A DNA stretch of 64,000 nucleotides from Opitutaceae bacterium. Its GTDB lineage: Bacteria; Verrucomicrobiota; Verrucomicrobiia; Opitutales; Opitutaceae. Under the pieces are notes generated by a model. It made no database searches. It was not told where the DNA came from and saw only the letters and a list, made by a program, of their open reading frames with translations. Positions 22,446 through 31,860 of the stretch are shown here, one piece after another. Every line of letters starts with the position of its first letter. Within the stretch, counting starts at the first letter, position 1. The stretch is from the NCBI GenBank assembly GCA_016794785.1, contig JAEUHC010000027.1, positions 186,001 through 250,000 on the forward strand, given 5' to 3'. The position numbers and the translations under genes are program-made.

Positions 22446-23938
22446 GGTTCGGGGGTGAAGACAATCAACAGCACGCCAGGCCGCAGGCCGAGGATGGATT
22501 CGCGGTAGGTGTGGCTGAGCTTGGCGCGCACGGCCTCGGCCTGGGCGAGCGAGGCGACGATGAGGGCGCCGTCGCAGTCATCGGGCGGCGCCGCGTAGAA
22601 GCCCACGCGGGGCAGGCCGCGGAAATACCACGGGAGCGGCCAGTATTCCTCGGCGACAACGCGCACCGGCTGATCGGGCGCGCGGGCGAGAGCGGCATCG
22701 GCGAGCGGGCGGAACTTGCGCACATCGGGCGAGCTGTGGACGTAAGCGTAGGGATTGCGCTGATCGGCTGGCCGCAGAAATGAAGACCGCCCCGTCTGCT
22801 GGAACAGCGTCGAGACCGTGATGAGTGCGAAGGCGACCGCGAGGAGCCGCCCGGTCGGTAGCCGTGAGAGCGCGGCGACGGTCGTGGCGGCGAGGAGGGT
22901 GAGGCCGGGCACGAAGTGAATCGCGTGCCACGGGGTCTTGTAGGCGAAAAATGAAAAAGCCGCGACGACGAGCACGGTGTAGAGCGCAACGCCGCGTAGA
23001 AACCGATCACGCTGGGCGAGGGCTGCGCCGAGGCCCGCGATGGCGAGGAAGGAGAACGCGACCTGATGCCACACGAGGCCGCCTTCGCGCCACCAACCGA
23101 AAAGCCGCAGGTAATACAACCATGGTTTTTCGTGGCCGGTGGGCGCGGCGTCGGCGCCGAAGCGGGTCGCGGCGTGGGCATAGGCCCCGAGGGCGTCGCG
23201 CAGGCCGGCGAAATGCGTGCCGAACGACGAGTAGAGCAGCGCGGCAGTGGCGAGCGCCGCGAGCACTCCGGCCGCAAGATCGCGGCGCGGGCGGCGCGAG
23301 GCGGGGCGGGCATCCCCGCGCGTCAGCAGCAAAGCGCCCAGCGCGATGGCGAGAAAGAGCGGCGCACTGGCCTTGGTCGCCTGGGCGAGCCCGGCGCACA
23401 GGCCGGCGACGACGGCCCACCGCGCGAGTCCCGTGCGCCACCATGTGCGCACGGACAGAAAAACCGCGAGGACGAAGGTGAGCAGGAGCGTTTCCTGAAT
23501 GAAATCGCGTGCGTAATAGACCACAGGCGGAGATACCGCGAAAAACAACGCCGCGGCCAAAGACGGCCAGCGTCCCAGCGGGGCCGCGAGCGCCGCGATG
23601 AGCAGGACCGCAACCGTGCCGAAGATCGCCGGGACGAGGCGCACCGTGGTTTCGGTGAGCGTCGCGAGCGAGCGCTCGCCGCGCAGCCACGCGACGGGCA
23701 GCGCGGCGTAGTAGAGCGTGGGGCCGTGATGATCGCGCGGATCGAAGGCGTAGCGGCCGGTGTCGAGCAGTTCGCCGAGCTTCACGCCTTGGTTGGCCTC
23801 GTCGGCATGCATCGGCCGCTGGCCGAGCTCGTGCGTGCGCAGCCAGAGCGAGCCCAGCGCAATCAAAGCGAGCGGCAGCCAGCGGAGGAACAACGGAAGC
23901 ACGGCAGTGGAGTTGGCCCATTGCAGGGCGTTTGTCAC
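22442..23938 (-). CDS. GT39/PMT-like polytopic membrane glycosyltransferase
   Basis: This membrane protein of about 498 residues has around 11 hydrophobic segments. After the first helix comes the loop LRTHELGQRPMHADEANQG, where the acidic pair resembles the catalytic DE/DD of C-type (lipid-linked donor) glycosyltransferases. The sequence resembles the family annotated as flippase-associated Agl23-like. The GTG start at 23938 is a choice; GTG at 23902 is equally possible, and the frame continues further upstream without support. It probably transfers sugar from a polyprenyl phosphate on the outer face of the membrane, working with the adjacent GT2. Confidence 0.75.
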   Translation of the reverse strand: MTNALQWANSTAVLPLFLRWLPLALIALGSLWLRTHELGQRPMHADEANQGVKLGELLDTGRYAFDPRDHHGPTLYYAALPVAWLRGERSLATLTETTVRLVPAIFGTVAVLLIAALAAPLGRWPSLAAALFFAVSPPVVYYARDFIQETLLLTFVLAVFLSVRTWWRTGLARWAVVAGLCAGLAQATKASAPLFLAIALGALLLTRGDARPASRRPRRDLAAGVLAALATAALLYSSFGTHFAGLRDALGAYAHAATRFGADAAPTGHEKPWLYYLRLFGWWREGGLVWHQVAFSFLAIAGLGAALAQRDRFLRGVALYTVLVVAAFSFFAYKTPWHAIHFVPGLTLLAATTVAALSRLPTGRLLAVAFALITVSTLFQQTGRSSFLRPADQRNPYAYVHSSPDVRKFRPLADAALARAPDQPVRVVAEEYWPLPWYFRGLPRVGFYAAPPDDCDGALIVASLAQAEAVRAKLSHTYRESILGLRPGVLLIVFTPEP

Positions 23939-24039
23939 CTCGAACGTCGCCGAATCCCGCCGGGGGGAAAAAACATCTCGCCAAGGCGCGCGGCGTAAAT
24001 CACTCCGTGGCCGGCGTTGAATTGCGGCGCCGCACCCCC

Positions 24040-24642
24040 ATGAGCCCAGCGACCCCTGATACCTGCACACCTCCGTGCCTGCTCGCCGCACCGGGTGAAT
24101 CGCGATGGTTTGCGGAGGAGATCCGCCCGCACGAGCTTGAGTTGCGCGCCTACCTGCGCGGGCGGTTTCCGATGCTCCATGAGGTGGACGATTTGGTGCA
24201 GGAAACCTACGCACGGCTGCTGAACGCGCGGGCGACCGGCCGGGCCACGCTCACACGCGGCTACATGTTTGTGGTCGCGCGCAACCTCGCCCTCGATTTG
24301 ATCCGCCGCCGGCGCACGGTCGCGATCGAGTTTTTAGGCAATGTGGAGGAGCTGTCCGTTGTAGAAGAGGGGCCCGATGCCGCCGAGGTCCTCAGCCATG
24401 AACAAGAACTCGCCCTGCTGGCCGACGCCATGCGCGCGCTTCCGGCGCGTTGCCGGGAAATCCTGCATCTGCGCCGGATTGAGGGCCTCTCGCACCGTGC
24501 CATCGCCAAGCGGCTCGGCATCGCCGAAGGCACGGTCAACGCCCAGCTCGCCATCGGCGTGATTCGCTGCCGCCGCTATCTCTGCGAACACGGGGTGGTG
24601 CGAGCCGGCATCCATGTCCCCGACAAAAACACCAACCGATGA
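24040..24642 (+). CDS. ECF RNA polymerase sigma factor, FecI-type
   Basis: This 200-residue protein has sigma region 2 (LRAYLRGRFPMLHEVDDLVQ, ETYARLL) and region 4 (LPARCREILHLRRIEGLSHR, AIAKRLGIAEGTVNAQL). Its stop overlaps the start of a fecR gene in ATGA, and a TonB-dependent receptor follows. This is the classic cell-surface signalling arrangement, in which outer-membrane substrate binding frees the sigma factor via FecR. The ATG at 24040 gives a standard length. It is divergent from the glycosyltransferase operon, with about 100 bases between them. Confidence 0.9.
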   Translation: MSPATPDTCTPPCLLAAPGESRWFAEEIRPHELELRAYLRGRFPMLHEVDDLVQETYARLLNARATGRATLTRGYMFVVARNLALDLIRRRRTVAIEFLGNVEELSVVEEGPDAAEVLSHEQELALLADAMRALPARCREILHLRRIEGLSHRAIAKRLGIAEGTVNAQLAIGVIRCRRYLCEHGVVRAGIHVPDKNTNR

Positions 24643-25667
24643 ACACCCACGGCGAAATGAACGCAGTCGAGGCGGCGGCGGCGGACTGGCTGATTCGGCA
24701 GGATCACGGATTCACGCCCGAACAGGAGCGCGAGTTTGCTCGCTGGCTGGCGCGTGATCCGCGGCACGCGGCGGCGTTTGACGCATTGGCGGCCACGTGG
24801 GCTTTGATGGGCGAGGCGAGTCCGGGCGCAGGCCGTTCCGCATCATCGGTCAGGAGACGGGTTATCCCGTGGTGGCCGGTCGCGGTGGCCGCCGCCGCGG
24901 TGATCGCGGTGGCGTTTGCCGGTTGGTCGCGAGCGGGGGGGCGCAAAGCGAGCCCGGTTTCTGGGCCCGATTATGAGCTGGCCGCGGCGACAGACGTGGG
25001 CGCGCTCCGCAAGGTCGAGTTGCCGGATGGCTCGGTGATCCAGCTCAATACGGGGAGTGCCGTGGCGGTGCGCTACGAGGCGCACGTGCGCCGGGTGCAC
25101 CTGACGCAGGGCGAGGCCTACTTCACCGTGGCGAAGAATCCCGGGCGTCCCTTCATCGTGAACGCGGCCGGAGTCGATGTGCGCGTGTTGGGCACCGTCT
25201 TCAATGTCCGGCTGCGTCCCGACTCGGTCGACGTGCTGGTGACCGAGGGCAAGGTGAGCGTGCAGTCCCCCGTGGGCGTGGTCGCAAGCCCCGCGGCCAC
25301 CGCTGTGGCGACCCCGGGCTGGTCTGAGCTCGTCGCGGGGCAGAAGCTTTCCGTGGAGCTGAGCCCGGTGACGCCGGTGACGGTCCAGCCCGTGGCGGTG
25401 GCGCCGACGGTTATCCGCCAAACTTTGGCGTGGCAGGAACGACGCCTCGAATTCGACGCGACCCCGCTCTCCGAGATCGTGGAGGAGTTCAACCGCCACA
25501 ACCGGCACGAGTTGGTCATTGCCGACGAACCGCTGAGGTCCGTGCGCTTCGGCGGATCGTTTCCGGTGGCCGACTACGCGACATTTGTGCGGATGCTCGA
25601 GAAGGACTTTGGCGTCGTGGTCGAACGGGCGGCGAACCGGACCCTGCTGCGGCAGCGGACACCCTAG
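24639..25667 (+). CDS. FecR-family anti-sigma / signal transducer
   Basis: This 342-residue protein has an N-terminal cytoplasmic helical domain like DUF4880 (AADWLIRQDHGFTPEQEREF and the following ALAATWALM). A single membrane helix (WWPVAVAAAAVIAVAFAGW, about 73-92) follows, then the FecR periplasmic domain (VELPDGSVIQLNTGSAVAV, VHLTQGEAYFTVAKN, VDVRVLGTVFNVR). The C-terminus resembles the DUF4974/STN-like domain (FDATPLSEIVEEFNRHN). It should inhibit or activate the sigma factor encoded just upstream and sense the STN domain of the receptor downstream. Confidence 0.92.
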   Translation: MNTHGEMNAVEAAAADWLIRQDHGFTPEQEREFARWLARDPRHAAAFDALAATWALMGEASPGAGRSASSVRRRVIPWWPVAVAAAAVIAVAFAGWSRAGGRKASPVSGPDYELAAATDVGALRKVELPDGSVIQLNTGSAVAVRYEAHVRRVHLTQGEAYFTVAKNPGRPFIVNAAGVDVRVLGTVFNVRLRPDSVDVLVTEGKVSVQSPVGVVASPAATAVATPGWSELVAGQKLSVELSPVTPVTVQPVAVAPTVIRQTLAWQERRLEFDATPLSEIVEEFNRHNRHELVIADEPLRSVRFGGSFPVADYATFVRMLEKDFGVVVERAANRTLLRQRTP

Positions 25668-25725
25668 GCACGGGCCGAAGGGCAGAATAATTCGCGCCCG
25701 CAGCGTTAGAGAGTTTAAGGCCTCG

Positions 25726-28700
25726 ATGCGTTGTATGGGTGTGACCCCTCAAGCCATCCCTTCCGTTCGCGTGGTCCTTGCGACTGCGCTCCTGTTTGTT
25801 CTCGGGGCGTTTTCCGGCCACGCCGCCGACGCCGGTCGCAAATCCTTCGACATCCCGGCTGGTGCGGCAGCGAGCACGCTGAAACAGTTTTCCGCCCAAG
25901 CCGGCGGGCCCTTGCTCTACTCGGCGGAAGCCGTGTCAGGGGTCTCGACGAATGCCGTGAAGGGCGTCCTGGCCCCGCCCGATGCCCTCAACCAGATGCT
26001 CGATGGCACGCGGCTCGTTGGGCGGCGTGATCAGGCCACGGGCGGTTTGAGTGTCACGCGCCGGCCGGCGGCCCAGGTGGGCACGGGCGGCGGGGCGGCA
26101 GACGGAGCCGATTCCACCAGCGCCGGCGCAGGCAACGGCACGAAGGACATCCTGGAGCTTTCGCCGTTCACCGTGAACTCGGAACGGGACCGTGGCTTTG
26201 TCGCGGCCAGCGCGCTGGCGGGTGGGCGCCTTTCGACCGACCTGCGGGACACGCCGGCCGCCTATTCGGTGCTCACGCGCGATTTCATCGAGGCGCTCAA
26301 TCTCACCAATCTCACGATGGCCCAGCAGTGGACGACCGGTTTCAACGAGATTGAGGACGACGGGCGGCAAAATCAATTTGGCGACGGCGAACGCGGCCGC
26401 CGCACGTTTCGCGGCGTGAGCAGCAATCAGCAGCAGATCGAGTTTTTCCCGGCCTACTACGATTACGACAGTTACAACCTTGAGCGCTTCGATTTCGCCC
26501 GCGGGCCCAATTCGATCCTGTTTGGCAGTGGTTCGATGGGCGGCACGGCCAACGGCCTTTTCAAACGCGCTCAGACCGGCAAGGCCAGCGGAGAGGCCGC
26601 GCTGGCCGTCAGCTCGTGGGACAGTTTTCGCTCCACCATCGACCTGAACCGTCCGCTCGGATCGAAAGTGGCCCTGCGCGTCATGGGCCTCTGGGAGGAC
26701 TCCAATACCTGGCGCGAGGTCGAATACTACAACCGTCGTGCCGCCACGATGACCGGAACCTACCGGCCATGGCGCGGGGGCAATTTCCGCCTCACCGGCG
26801 AGAAGGGCCACAACCACCGCAACGCCTCCTTGTCCGGCATGGGCGACCGTGTGACTGGCTGGGACGGCCTCTACTCCACCAACGGTCGGCTCACTGCGAC
26901 GCCCACCGACGCCAACGCTCGCGGCTTCTCCGTGTTTGGCGTAAACAACTACATCTTCTCGCCCGGTGTGATGGGTGGCGCCCTCGTCGATTGGAACGGA
27001 CATGCGCAGACGCTCGGGGGCAACGCCAACGCCGCGGTCCCGGTGGGCGGTCGCCTGGTCGTCGGCCCGCTCGCCAACATCGACGCCCAGCCATTGCTGG
27101 GCACGATCAACCGGCCCGACTTCGCCTTCGACAACGTCCTGCGCGGCGCGCCGAAGTTCAGCATTCCCAGCCGCCGCAAGTCCACTTCCCTGGGCGGGGA
27201 TTCCTGGGCGACCAAATTCGAGAATCTCCATCTGGGGTTCGATCAACAGATCGGAAAATTTCTCTTCGTCGGCCTCTCGGGCAACTATTCCTACAGCACC
27301 GTCCTGACCCACTTCACCGTCGCCCGCGGCCTCAATAACGTCTATATCGACATCAACCGGCTCCTCCCCAACGGGCAGGCCAACCCAAACTACCTCACTC
27401 CCTACTCGGAATCCACGCAGGACTTCGACCACGTCACGCGCCGCTCCCGCAATGGTCGCGCCAATGCCGCGCTTGTGTTCGACGACACCCGATTCGGTTC
27501 CTTCCGCTTCAACTTCGAGGCTGGCGTCTCGGACGCGAGCTTCTCGCGCATAAAGTTCCGCATGGAAGTGCAGGATCCGCTGTTGGCCTCGCGCGACTGG
27601 ATCAACCAAATCGCCCGCTTGCGCGTTTACTGGGGCGGGCCGCTCGCCCAAATCACGCCCGGCAACTACGATGTCGTGAATCCCGTCACCGGCGTCAGTC
27701 GCAATCTCCGCCTCGACTATGCGATCGATGTCGGCCGTCCCAACGACACCAACTCCATCGAGGACCTCTTCAGCTACCAACAGGCCGCGTTCGGCGCGAA
27801 GCTGTTCAAGAACAAGCTCAATCTCCTTGCCGCCATCCGGCGCGACGACTTCGAGAGCATCACCAACCACATGGTGCTGCGCGGCGACCAGCCCGACGGC
27901 TGGGACGGTAAGAAGGTCCACTTTCGCCCGCGTCCGCCGGCCGACTATTTCTCGCTTTCCTACGTGCCGAAGAACGCCGCCGGCCAGCCGACAGGCCCGC
28001 GCACCGAGGCGCTAGCCCGCCCGCGCACCGCCAACGTTCCGCAGCCCCAATACGCCGCCGACCGCTTCCGCGACGACTATTCGCTGCCCACGCTCGAGGG
28101 GCAGGTCGATACCTACTCTGCCGGTGGTGTCTTCCACGTTACGAAATGGGCCAGCGTATTCGGCAACTATGCCGAGACGTGGCTCCCGCCTGCCGGCGAA
28201 CTGCGCATCAACGGCGAGCGCTTCCTCCCGTCCGTTTCCGAAGGTTGGGACGCCGGTGTGCGTTTCTCGCTGCTCGGCGACAAAATCTCCCTCACAGCCT
28301 CCAAATACACCAGCAAGCAGGACAATATTGGCCGCGGCACCGGCACCAATGGCGGCCTCGCCAACGCGCTCGGCAACCTGTTCAACTCGATTGCCAACAC
28401 CAACGTCCTTGGCGACCTCACCGGAGGCGGCGTCAATGCCCGCGGCATGTTGAACGTCCCCGGCAACTACTTCGATACTGCCAGCCGCAAGTCGAAGGGC
28501 TACGAGTTCGAACTCACCGCCAACATCACCCCGCAATGGCGCCTCTCCGCCAACCTCGCGCTGCAGAACGCATTCGAGGTCGATGCCTACGCCGACACCA
28601 GGGCCTACATCGCGGCCAACGATCAATTGTTCCGCAGCATCCTCAGCGACGCGGGCGTCGATGTGGTCAACGGTCAGGCTGTGTTGCGGGCGGGCACGAC

Positions 28701-29235
28701 CGGTCAGAACTCGCCTGACGCCGCCGGTGCCGTCTCCTCATACAACCAGATGAACGAGATCGCACGCAATCTGACGGCCTCCGAGCAGAAGGTCGCGCGC
28801 CTCGTCGAGCGGACCGGGAATATCTTCACCGATTACACGATCCGCGAGGGCCGGTTGAAGAACCTCCGGCTCGGTGTCGGCGTCAACTACCGGGGCAAGG
28901 AAGTGATCGGCTACCGGGGCGGCGATACCATCCGCACGGGCCCGACGACCGCGACCGACGATCCCACTGTCGATGCCACCACGCCCGTTTATCGCGATCC
29001 CTACACACTTGTGACCGGCGTCCTCGGCTACAGCTTCCGGCTTAATTCACGGGTCCGGGCCAAGCTCGATCTGCGCGTGAGCAACCTCCTCGACGAGGAT
29101 ATGCTGCTCTATTACACAACCACGCAGCGTCCCTTGGGTGGCGACATCACGAACCCGGCGCGCACCGCGACGCCGAGCCAATTCGCGTTCATCACGCCGC
29201 GCAACTATTCGCTGACCGCAACGTTCAGCTTCTGA
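25726..29235 (+). CDS. TonB-dependent outer-membrane receptor with STN signalling domain
   Basis: This protein of about 1169 residues has a signal peptide (VVLATALLFVLGAFSGHAAD) and an STN domain (FDIPAGAAASTLKQFSAQAG, about 40-100). A serine/glycine linker, a plug domain (DTPAAYSVLTRDFIEALN ... GPNSILFGSGSMGGTANG) and a long beta-barrel follow, ending in the aromatic C-terminal strand YSLTATFSF. The STN domain and upstream sigma/FecR pair suggest that it is both a transporter and a sensor that induces its own expression. The substrate cannot be told from the sequence; in this group many such receptors import glycans or iron complexes. ATG 25735 is an alternative start. Confidence 0.88.
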   Translation: MRCMGVTPQAIPSVRVVLATALLFVLGAFSGHAADAGRKSFDIPAGAAASTLKQFSAQAGGPLLYSAEAVSGVSTNAVKGVLAPPDALNQMLDGTRLVGRRDQATGGLSVTRRPAAQVGTGGGAADGADSTSAGAGNGTKDILELSPFTVNSERDRGFVAASALAGGRLSTDLRDTPAAYSVLTRDFIEALNLTNLTMAQQWTTGFNEIEDDGRQNQFGDGERGRRTFRGVSSNQQQIEFFPAYYDYDSYNLERFDFARGPNSILFGSGSMGGTANGLFKRAQTGKASGEAALAVSSWDSFRSTIDLNRPLGSKVALRVMGLWEDSNTWREVEYYNRRAATMTGTYRPWRGGNFRLTGEKGHNHRNASLSGMGDRVTGWDGLYSTNGRLTATPTDANARGFSVFGVNNYIFSPGVMGGALVDWNGHAQTLGGNANAAVPVGGRLVVGPLANIDAQPLLGTINRPDFAFDNVLRGAPKFSIPSRRKSTSLGGDSWATKFENLHLGFDQQIGKFLFVGLSGNYSYSTVLTHFTVARGLNNVYIDINRLLPNGQANPNYLTPYSESTQDFDHVTRRSRNGRANAALVFDDTRFGSFRFNFEAGVSDASFSRIKFRMEVQDPLLASRDWINQIARLRVYWGGPLAQITPGNYDVVNPVTGVSRNLRLDYAIDVGRPNDTNSIEDLFSYQQAAFGAKLFKNKLNLLAAIRRDDFESITNHMVLRGDQPDGWDGKKVHFRPRPPADYFSLSYVPKNAAGQPTGPRTEALARPRTANVPQPQYAADRFRDDYSLPTLEGQVDTYSAGGVFHVTKWASVFGNYAETWLPPAGELRINGERFLPSVSEGWDAGVRFSLLGDKISLTASKYTSKQDNIGRGTGTNGGLANALGNLFNSIANTNVLGDLTGGGVNARGMLNVPGNYFDTASRKSKGYEFELTANITPQWRLSANLALQNAFEVDAYADTRAYIAANDQLFRSILSDAGVDVVNGQAVLRAGTTGQNSPDAAGAVSSYNQMNEIARNLTASEQKVARLVERTGNIFTDYTIREGRLKNLRLGVGVNYRGKEVIGYRGGDTIRTGPTTATDDPTVDATTPVYRDPYTLVTGVLGYSFRLNSRVRAKLDLRVSNLLDEDMLLYYTTTQRPLGGDITNPARTATPSQFAFITPRNYSLTATFSF

Positions 29236-29374
29236 TGCGTGATGCTCAAAGATCCTCGATCGCGGTGACGCATGGCTTGCGGGCCAGCGTTCCGGTGCCA
29301 AACGATTCCCAGGAGTGAACCCAGTCTGCTTGCGGAGAGGAGGGCGGATAATCTGGTCGTGGGTCAGTTTGATT

Positions 29375-29423
29375 GTGGGAGGGGCTTTACGCCCCGACGT
29401 GTCGCGGGGTAAACCCGCTCCCA
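29375..29423. repeat. GTGG-footed REPIN, relative of the nuoC copy
   Basis: It begins GTGGGAGGGGCTTTACGCC and its right arm ends ACCCGCTCCCAG. It shares the GTGGGAGGGGCTTTA-GCCCCGAC arm with the element inside nuoC (18846-18913), but the right arm has diverged. It is intergenic, between the TonB receptor and the discoidin-like gene. Confidence 0.7.
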
Positions 29424-29489
29424 GAGGTTCGATCTGCAGCAAACTGACCCACTAACCACCGCTTCTTTATTTTCTAATTTCTACCTGTG

Positions 29490-29515
29490 GTAGGGCGCGG
29501 ACTCCGCTCCGCACC
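29490..29515. repeat. Single GTAG-footed REP hairpin
   Basis: GTAGGGCGCGGACTCCGCTCC followed by GCACC: a GTAG foot followed by a short GCGGA/TCCGC hairpin, without an inverted partner nearby. It resembles a solitary REP of the RAYT-associated class. Confidence 0.5.
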
Positions 29516-29575
29516 GGCTCGATGGACGGTGATCGCGACGCGCGATGTCCCCCGCTCAAGATTGACCAAGAGACC

Positions 29576-29616
29576 AAAAGCAAAAAGCCGGAGCACGCAG
29601 CGCGCGCTCCGGCTTT
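29576..29616 (-). terminator. Rho-independent terminator of the discoidin-like gene
   Basis: On the minus strand an 11-bp stem, AAAGCCGGAGC/GCTCCGGCTTT, is followed by TTGCTTTTTG. It lies 25 bases after the stop of the gene at 29641-30294 and is the clearest terminator in the window. Confidence 0.85.
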
Positions 29617-29640
29617 CGTTGAGAATGTGACGTGCCGCGC

Positions 29641-30294
29641 TTACTTGCCTGCGACACCGAAGACTTCGACTTCGCAGTAGTGGTTCAACTCGTCCGAGGT
29701 GTTGCCGTTGCTGTAGAGGCGGACATAGCGGCCCGTGGCGCCCTTGGCGTCGAGCACGCGGCCGAAGTTGGTCTCGACGTAGGCGAGATCCTTGCCCTTG
29801 CCGAGCTTGGAGGAGTTGTCGTCGTCGTTGTTGAAGATGGTGGTGACACCCTTCTTGAACTCGGCGTCGTCAGAAATCTGGATCACGACGTCGTGGTAAA
29901 CACGGGCTTGCGAGTGAAAGTGCCAGACCGCGACCGCACCGATCTTGGCGGAGGCGCCGAGGTCGATCTGCACCCACTGCGTTGCGGGCCCGAGCTCCAC
30001 GTAGGCGCCGTCGATGCCGGTCTTGTCGCCATCAGTGATGAAGGAGAGCTCGCCGATCACGGGAAGCGAATCACTGCTCGTGACCTTCTTGCCCTTGGAC
30101 AGGAGCTTGGTGCCGGCGGGCACCATGATGTCGGGGCGCTTGATGCCGGCGGGCTCCAGGTTGGAGAGCGAGATGGGGCGCGGGGTGCCGGCGAAGAGCG
30201 GCTTGGGATAGTCCACTTTGAGGACTTCGGCGGCGCCGGCGGCGACCGCAAGCGCGAGGGAGGTGAAGGCGACGGTGAGGATGCGAGTGCGCAT
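29641..30294 (-). CDS. Secreted discoidin (F5/8 type C)-like protein
   Basis: This 217-residue protein has a signal peptide (MRTRILTVAFTSLALAVAAG) and a beta-rich domain of the discoidin type. Supporting motifs are the segments WVQIDLGASAKIGAVAVWHF and ATGRYVRLYSNGNTSDELNH, which hold the paired IDLG and RYVRL motifs of F5/8 type C domains. The C-terminus CEVEVFGV is typical. It probably binds carbohydrate in the periplasm or outside the cell. It is the last gene of the strand-minus group that includes a Gfo/Idh oxidoreductase, 73 bases upstream, and is followed by a terminator. Confidence 0.8.
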   Translation of the reverse strand: MRTRILTVAFTSLALAVAAGAAEVLKVDYPKPLFAGTPRPISLSNLEPAGIKRPDIMVPAGTKLLSKGKKVTSSDSLPVIGELSFITDGDKTGIDGAYVELGPATQWVQIDLGASAKIGAVAVWHFHSQARVYHDVVIQISDDAEFKKGVTTIFNNDDDNSSKLGKGKDLAYVETNFGRVLDAKGATGRYVRLYSNGNTSDELNHYCEVEVFGVAGK

Positions 30295-30367
30295 GGTGGT
30301 TTAGATGGGTTGGGGATGCTGAGCCGCTGAGACGCGCGTGGAAATGCGAAGATTCAACTATTGGCCG

Positions 30368-31804
30368 TCATACGACGAAGTCGGAAGGGGCGAAATTGAG
30401 CATTCGGCGGGCGGCGATGGCTTCGTTGACCTTGAGGACTGTGACGGCGGTCGCAAAGCCATCCTCGGGCGGGCAGTTGAGGCTGGCGCCTTTGCGCATG
30501 GCATCGAAGAAGTTCTCGAGGTGGGGTTGATGAATGGCCTTGTCGAGTGTGACGGGAATGTCCCAAGCGGAGAGCTGCGCGGTCTCGCGCACGTCGACCT
30601 TTGCAGGACCGGCGGCGCCGCCCGCGCCTGAGACGGGCACTTTCTCCGGCATGGCCATCCGCTGGCGCGGCTTTTCCCACGGCTTGAGGCCGACGAGGAC
30701 GCCCTCGCCTGAATCCGGGCGGGAGATAATCTTGCTGGTGACGTGCTGCTCCCACTCGGGGGCGCGGGCTTCGCGGTAGAGCTTCGTGAACTTGGGGTTC
30801 TCGGAAATCTTCATCGAGCCTTCGTCGCCCATGAAATACTCGTGGTAGCCGCCGCCGGCGCTCGTGGTGGTGAGCACATCGTAGGTGGCGCGCACGATGC
30901 CCTCCTTGGTCGGATACTCGTAGATGGCGATCGCGTTGTCATACCACTCGTGGGTCTTGTAGTAGTCCACGCCGCCGCTCGCGATGCACATCTGGGGATT
31001 CACGCCGAGCATCCAGTTGTAGATGTCGATTTGGTGGGCCCCGAGGTCGGAGATGGGGCCGCCGGCGTATTTTTTGAACCAGCGCCAGTTCCGATACTCG
31101 TGCATGTTGGCGTAGCCGTATTTCGCGAGCTTCTCGGCGGACATTTCCTGGCCGCGCGGGGTGCCGAAGTCCTCGGTCACGGCGCGGTGCCACTGCCCCG
31201 AGATGTTGGTGATGCGGCCGAGCAACCGCGCATCGCGCACAATCTTGTCGCGGGCATGCTGGTAGCGGGGATTGCTGCGGCGCTGGTGGCCGATCTGGAG
31301 AAGTTTTTTGGTCTCGCGGGCAGTGACGACCATGGAACGGGCGGCCTCGATGGTATGGGCCATGAGCTTCTCGCAATAGACATGCTTGCCGGCCTTGAGC
31401 GCGGCGTTCGTGTGCTCTGCATGCACGAAGTCCGGTGTCGCTACGATCACCGCGTCGATGTCCTTCACGGTGGAGAGCATCTCCTTGTAGTCCTCGAAGG
31501 CCTGCGCGTCCTGCTTGAAGGCCTTCAGGCGCCGCTGCGAGCTGTTGAGATTGTAGGGCCAGATATCACAGACGGCCACGAAGCGGATGCCGGGGATGGG
31601 GCGCGACGCATTGGTCAGGATGCTGCCCTCGACGCCGCAGCCGATGAGGGCGACGTTGACGGTGTCGGCCCCGCGCGCCGCGCCAACCTCGGCGCCGCGC
31701 GCGATGTAGGGGGCGGCGGCGACGAACGCGCCGAGCTTGGCGCCCGTGCTCAGGAAATCACGGCGGGAGAGGGGTGAACCGGGGGAGGGAGACGGGGCGG
31801 ACAT
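30368..31804 (-). CDS. Twin-arginine-exported Gfo/Idh/MocA-family oxidoreductase
   Basis: This 478-residue protein starts with a Tat signal (SRRDFLSTGA, then AAAPYIARGA). It continues with a Rossmann fold (VNVALIGCGVEGSI) and a catalytic-type loop (AGKHVYCEKLMAHTIEAA, a variant of the usual EKP motif). A Gfo/Idh C-terminal domain with SDLGAHQIDIYNWM follows, whose histidine is typical. Members of this family use a nucleotide cofactor to oxidise or reduce sugars or related compounds, and Tat-exported members are numerous in this phylum. The ATG at 31804 was chosen for the signal. The substrate is unknown. Confidence 0.88.
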   Translation of the reverse strand: MSAPSPSPGSPLSRRDFLSTGAKLGAFVAAAPYIARGAEVGAARGADTVNVALIGCGVEGSILTNASRPIPGIRFVAVCDIWPYNLNSSQRRLKAFKQDAQAFEDYKEMLSTVKDIDAVIVATPDFVHAEHTNAALKAGKHVYCEKLMAHTIEAARSMVVTARETKKLLQIGHQRRSNPRYQHARDKIVRDARLLGRITNISGQWHRAVTEDFGTPRGQEMSAEKLAKYGYANMHEYRNWRWFKKYAGGPISDLGAHQIDIYNWMLGVNPQMCIASGGVDYYKTHEWYDNAIAIYEYPTKEGIVRATYDVLTTTSAGGGYHEYFMGDEGSMKISENPKFTKLYREARAPEWEQHVTSKIISRPDSGEGVLVGLKPWEKPRQRMAMPEKVPVSGAGGAAGPAKVDVRETAQLSAWDIPVTLDKAIHQPHLENFFDAMRKGASLNCPPEDGFATAVTVLKVNEAIAARRMLNFAPSDFVV

Positions 31805-31860
31805 TTTGAAAAGAAAACAGGTTGGAGGGTAGGCCCTGATTCGCAAGCGACCGGCGCGGG

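Larger units (their letters stand above)
29236..29640. other. Gene-free stretch between convergent genes, holding REPs and a terminator
   Basis: No coding frame here has support. The stretch contains an imperfect REPIN (29375-29423), a single GTAG-footed hairpin (29490-29515) and a minus-strand terminator (29576-29616). It separates the TonB receptor gene from the convergently transcribed discoidin-like gene. Confidence 0.7.
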
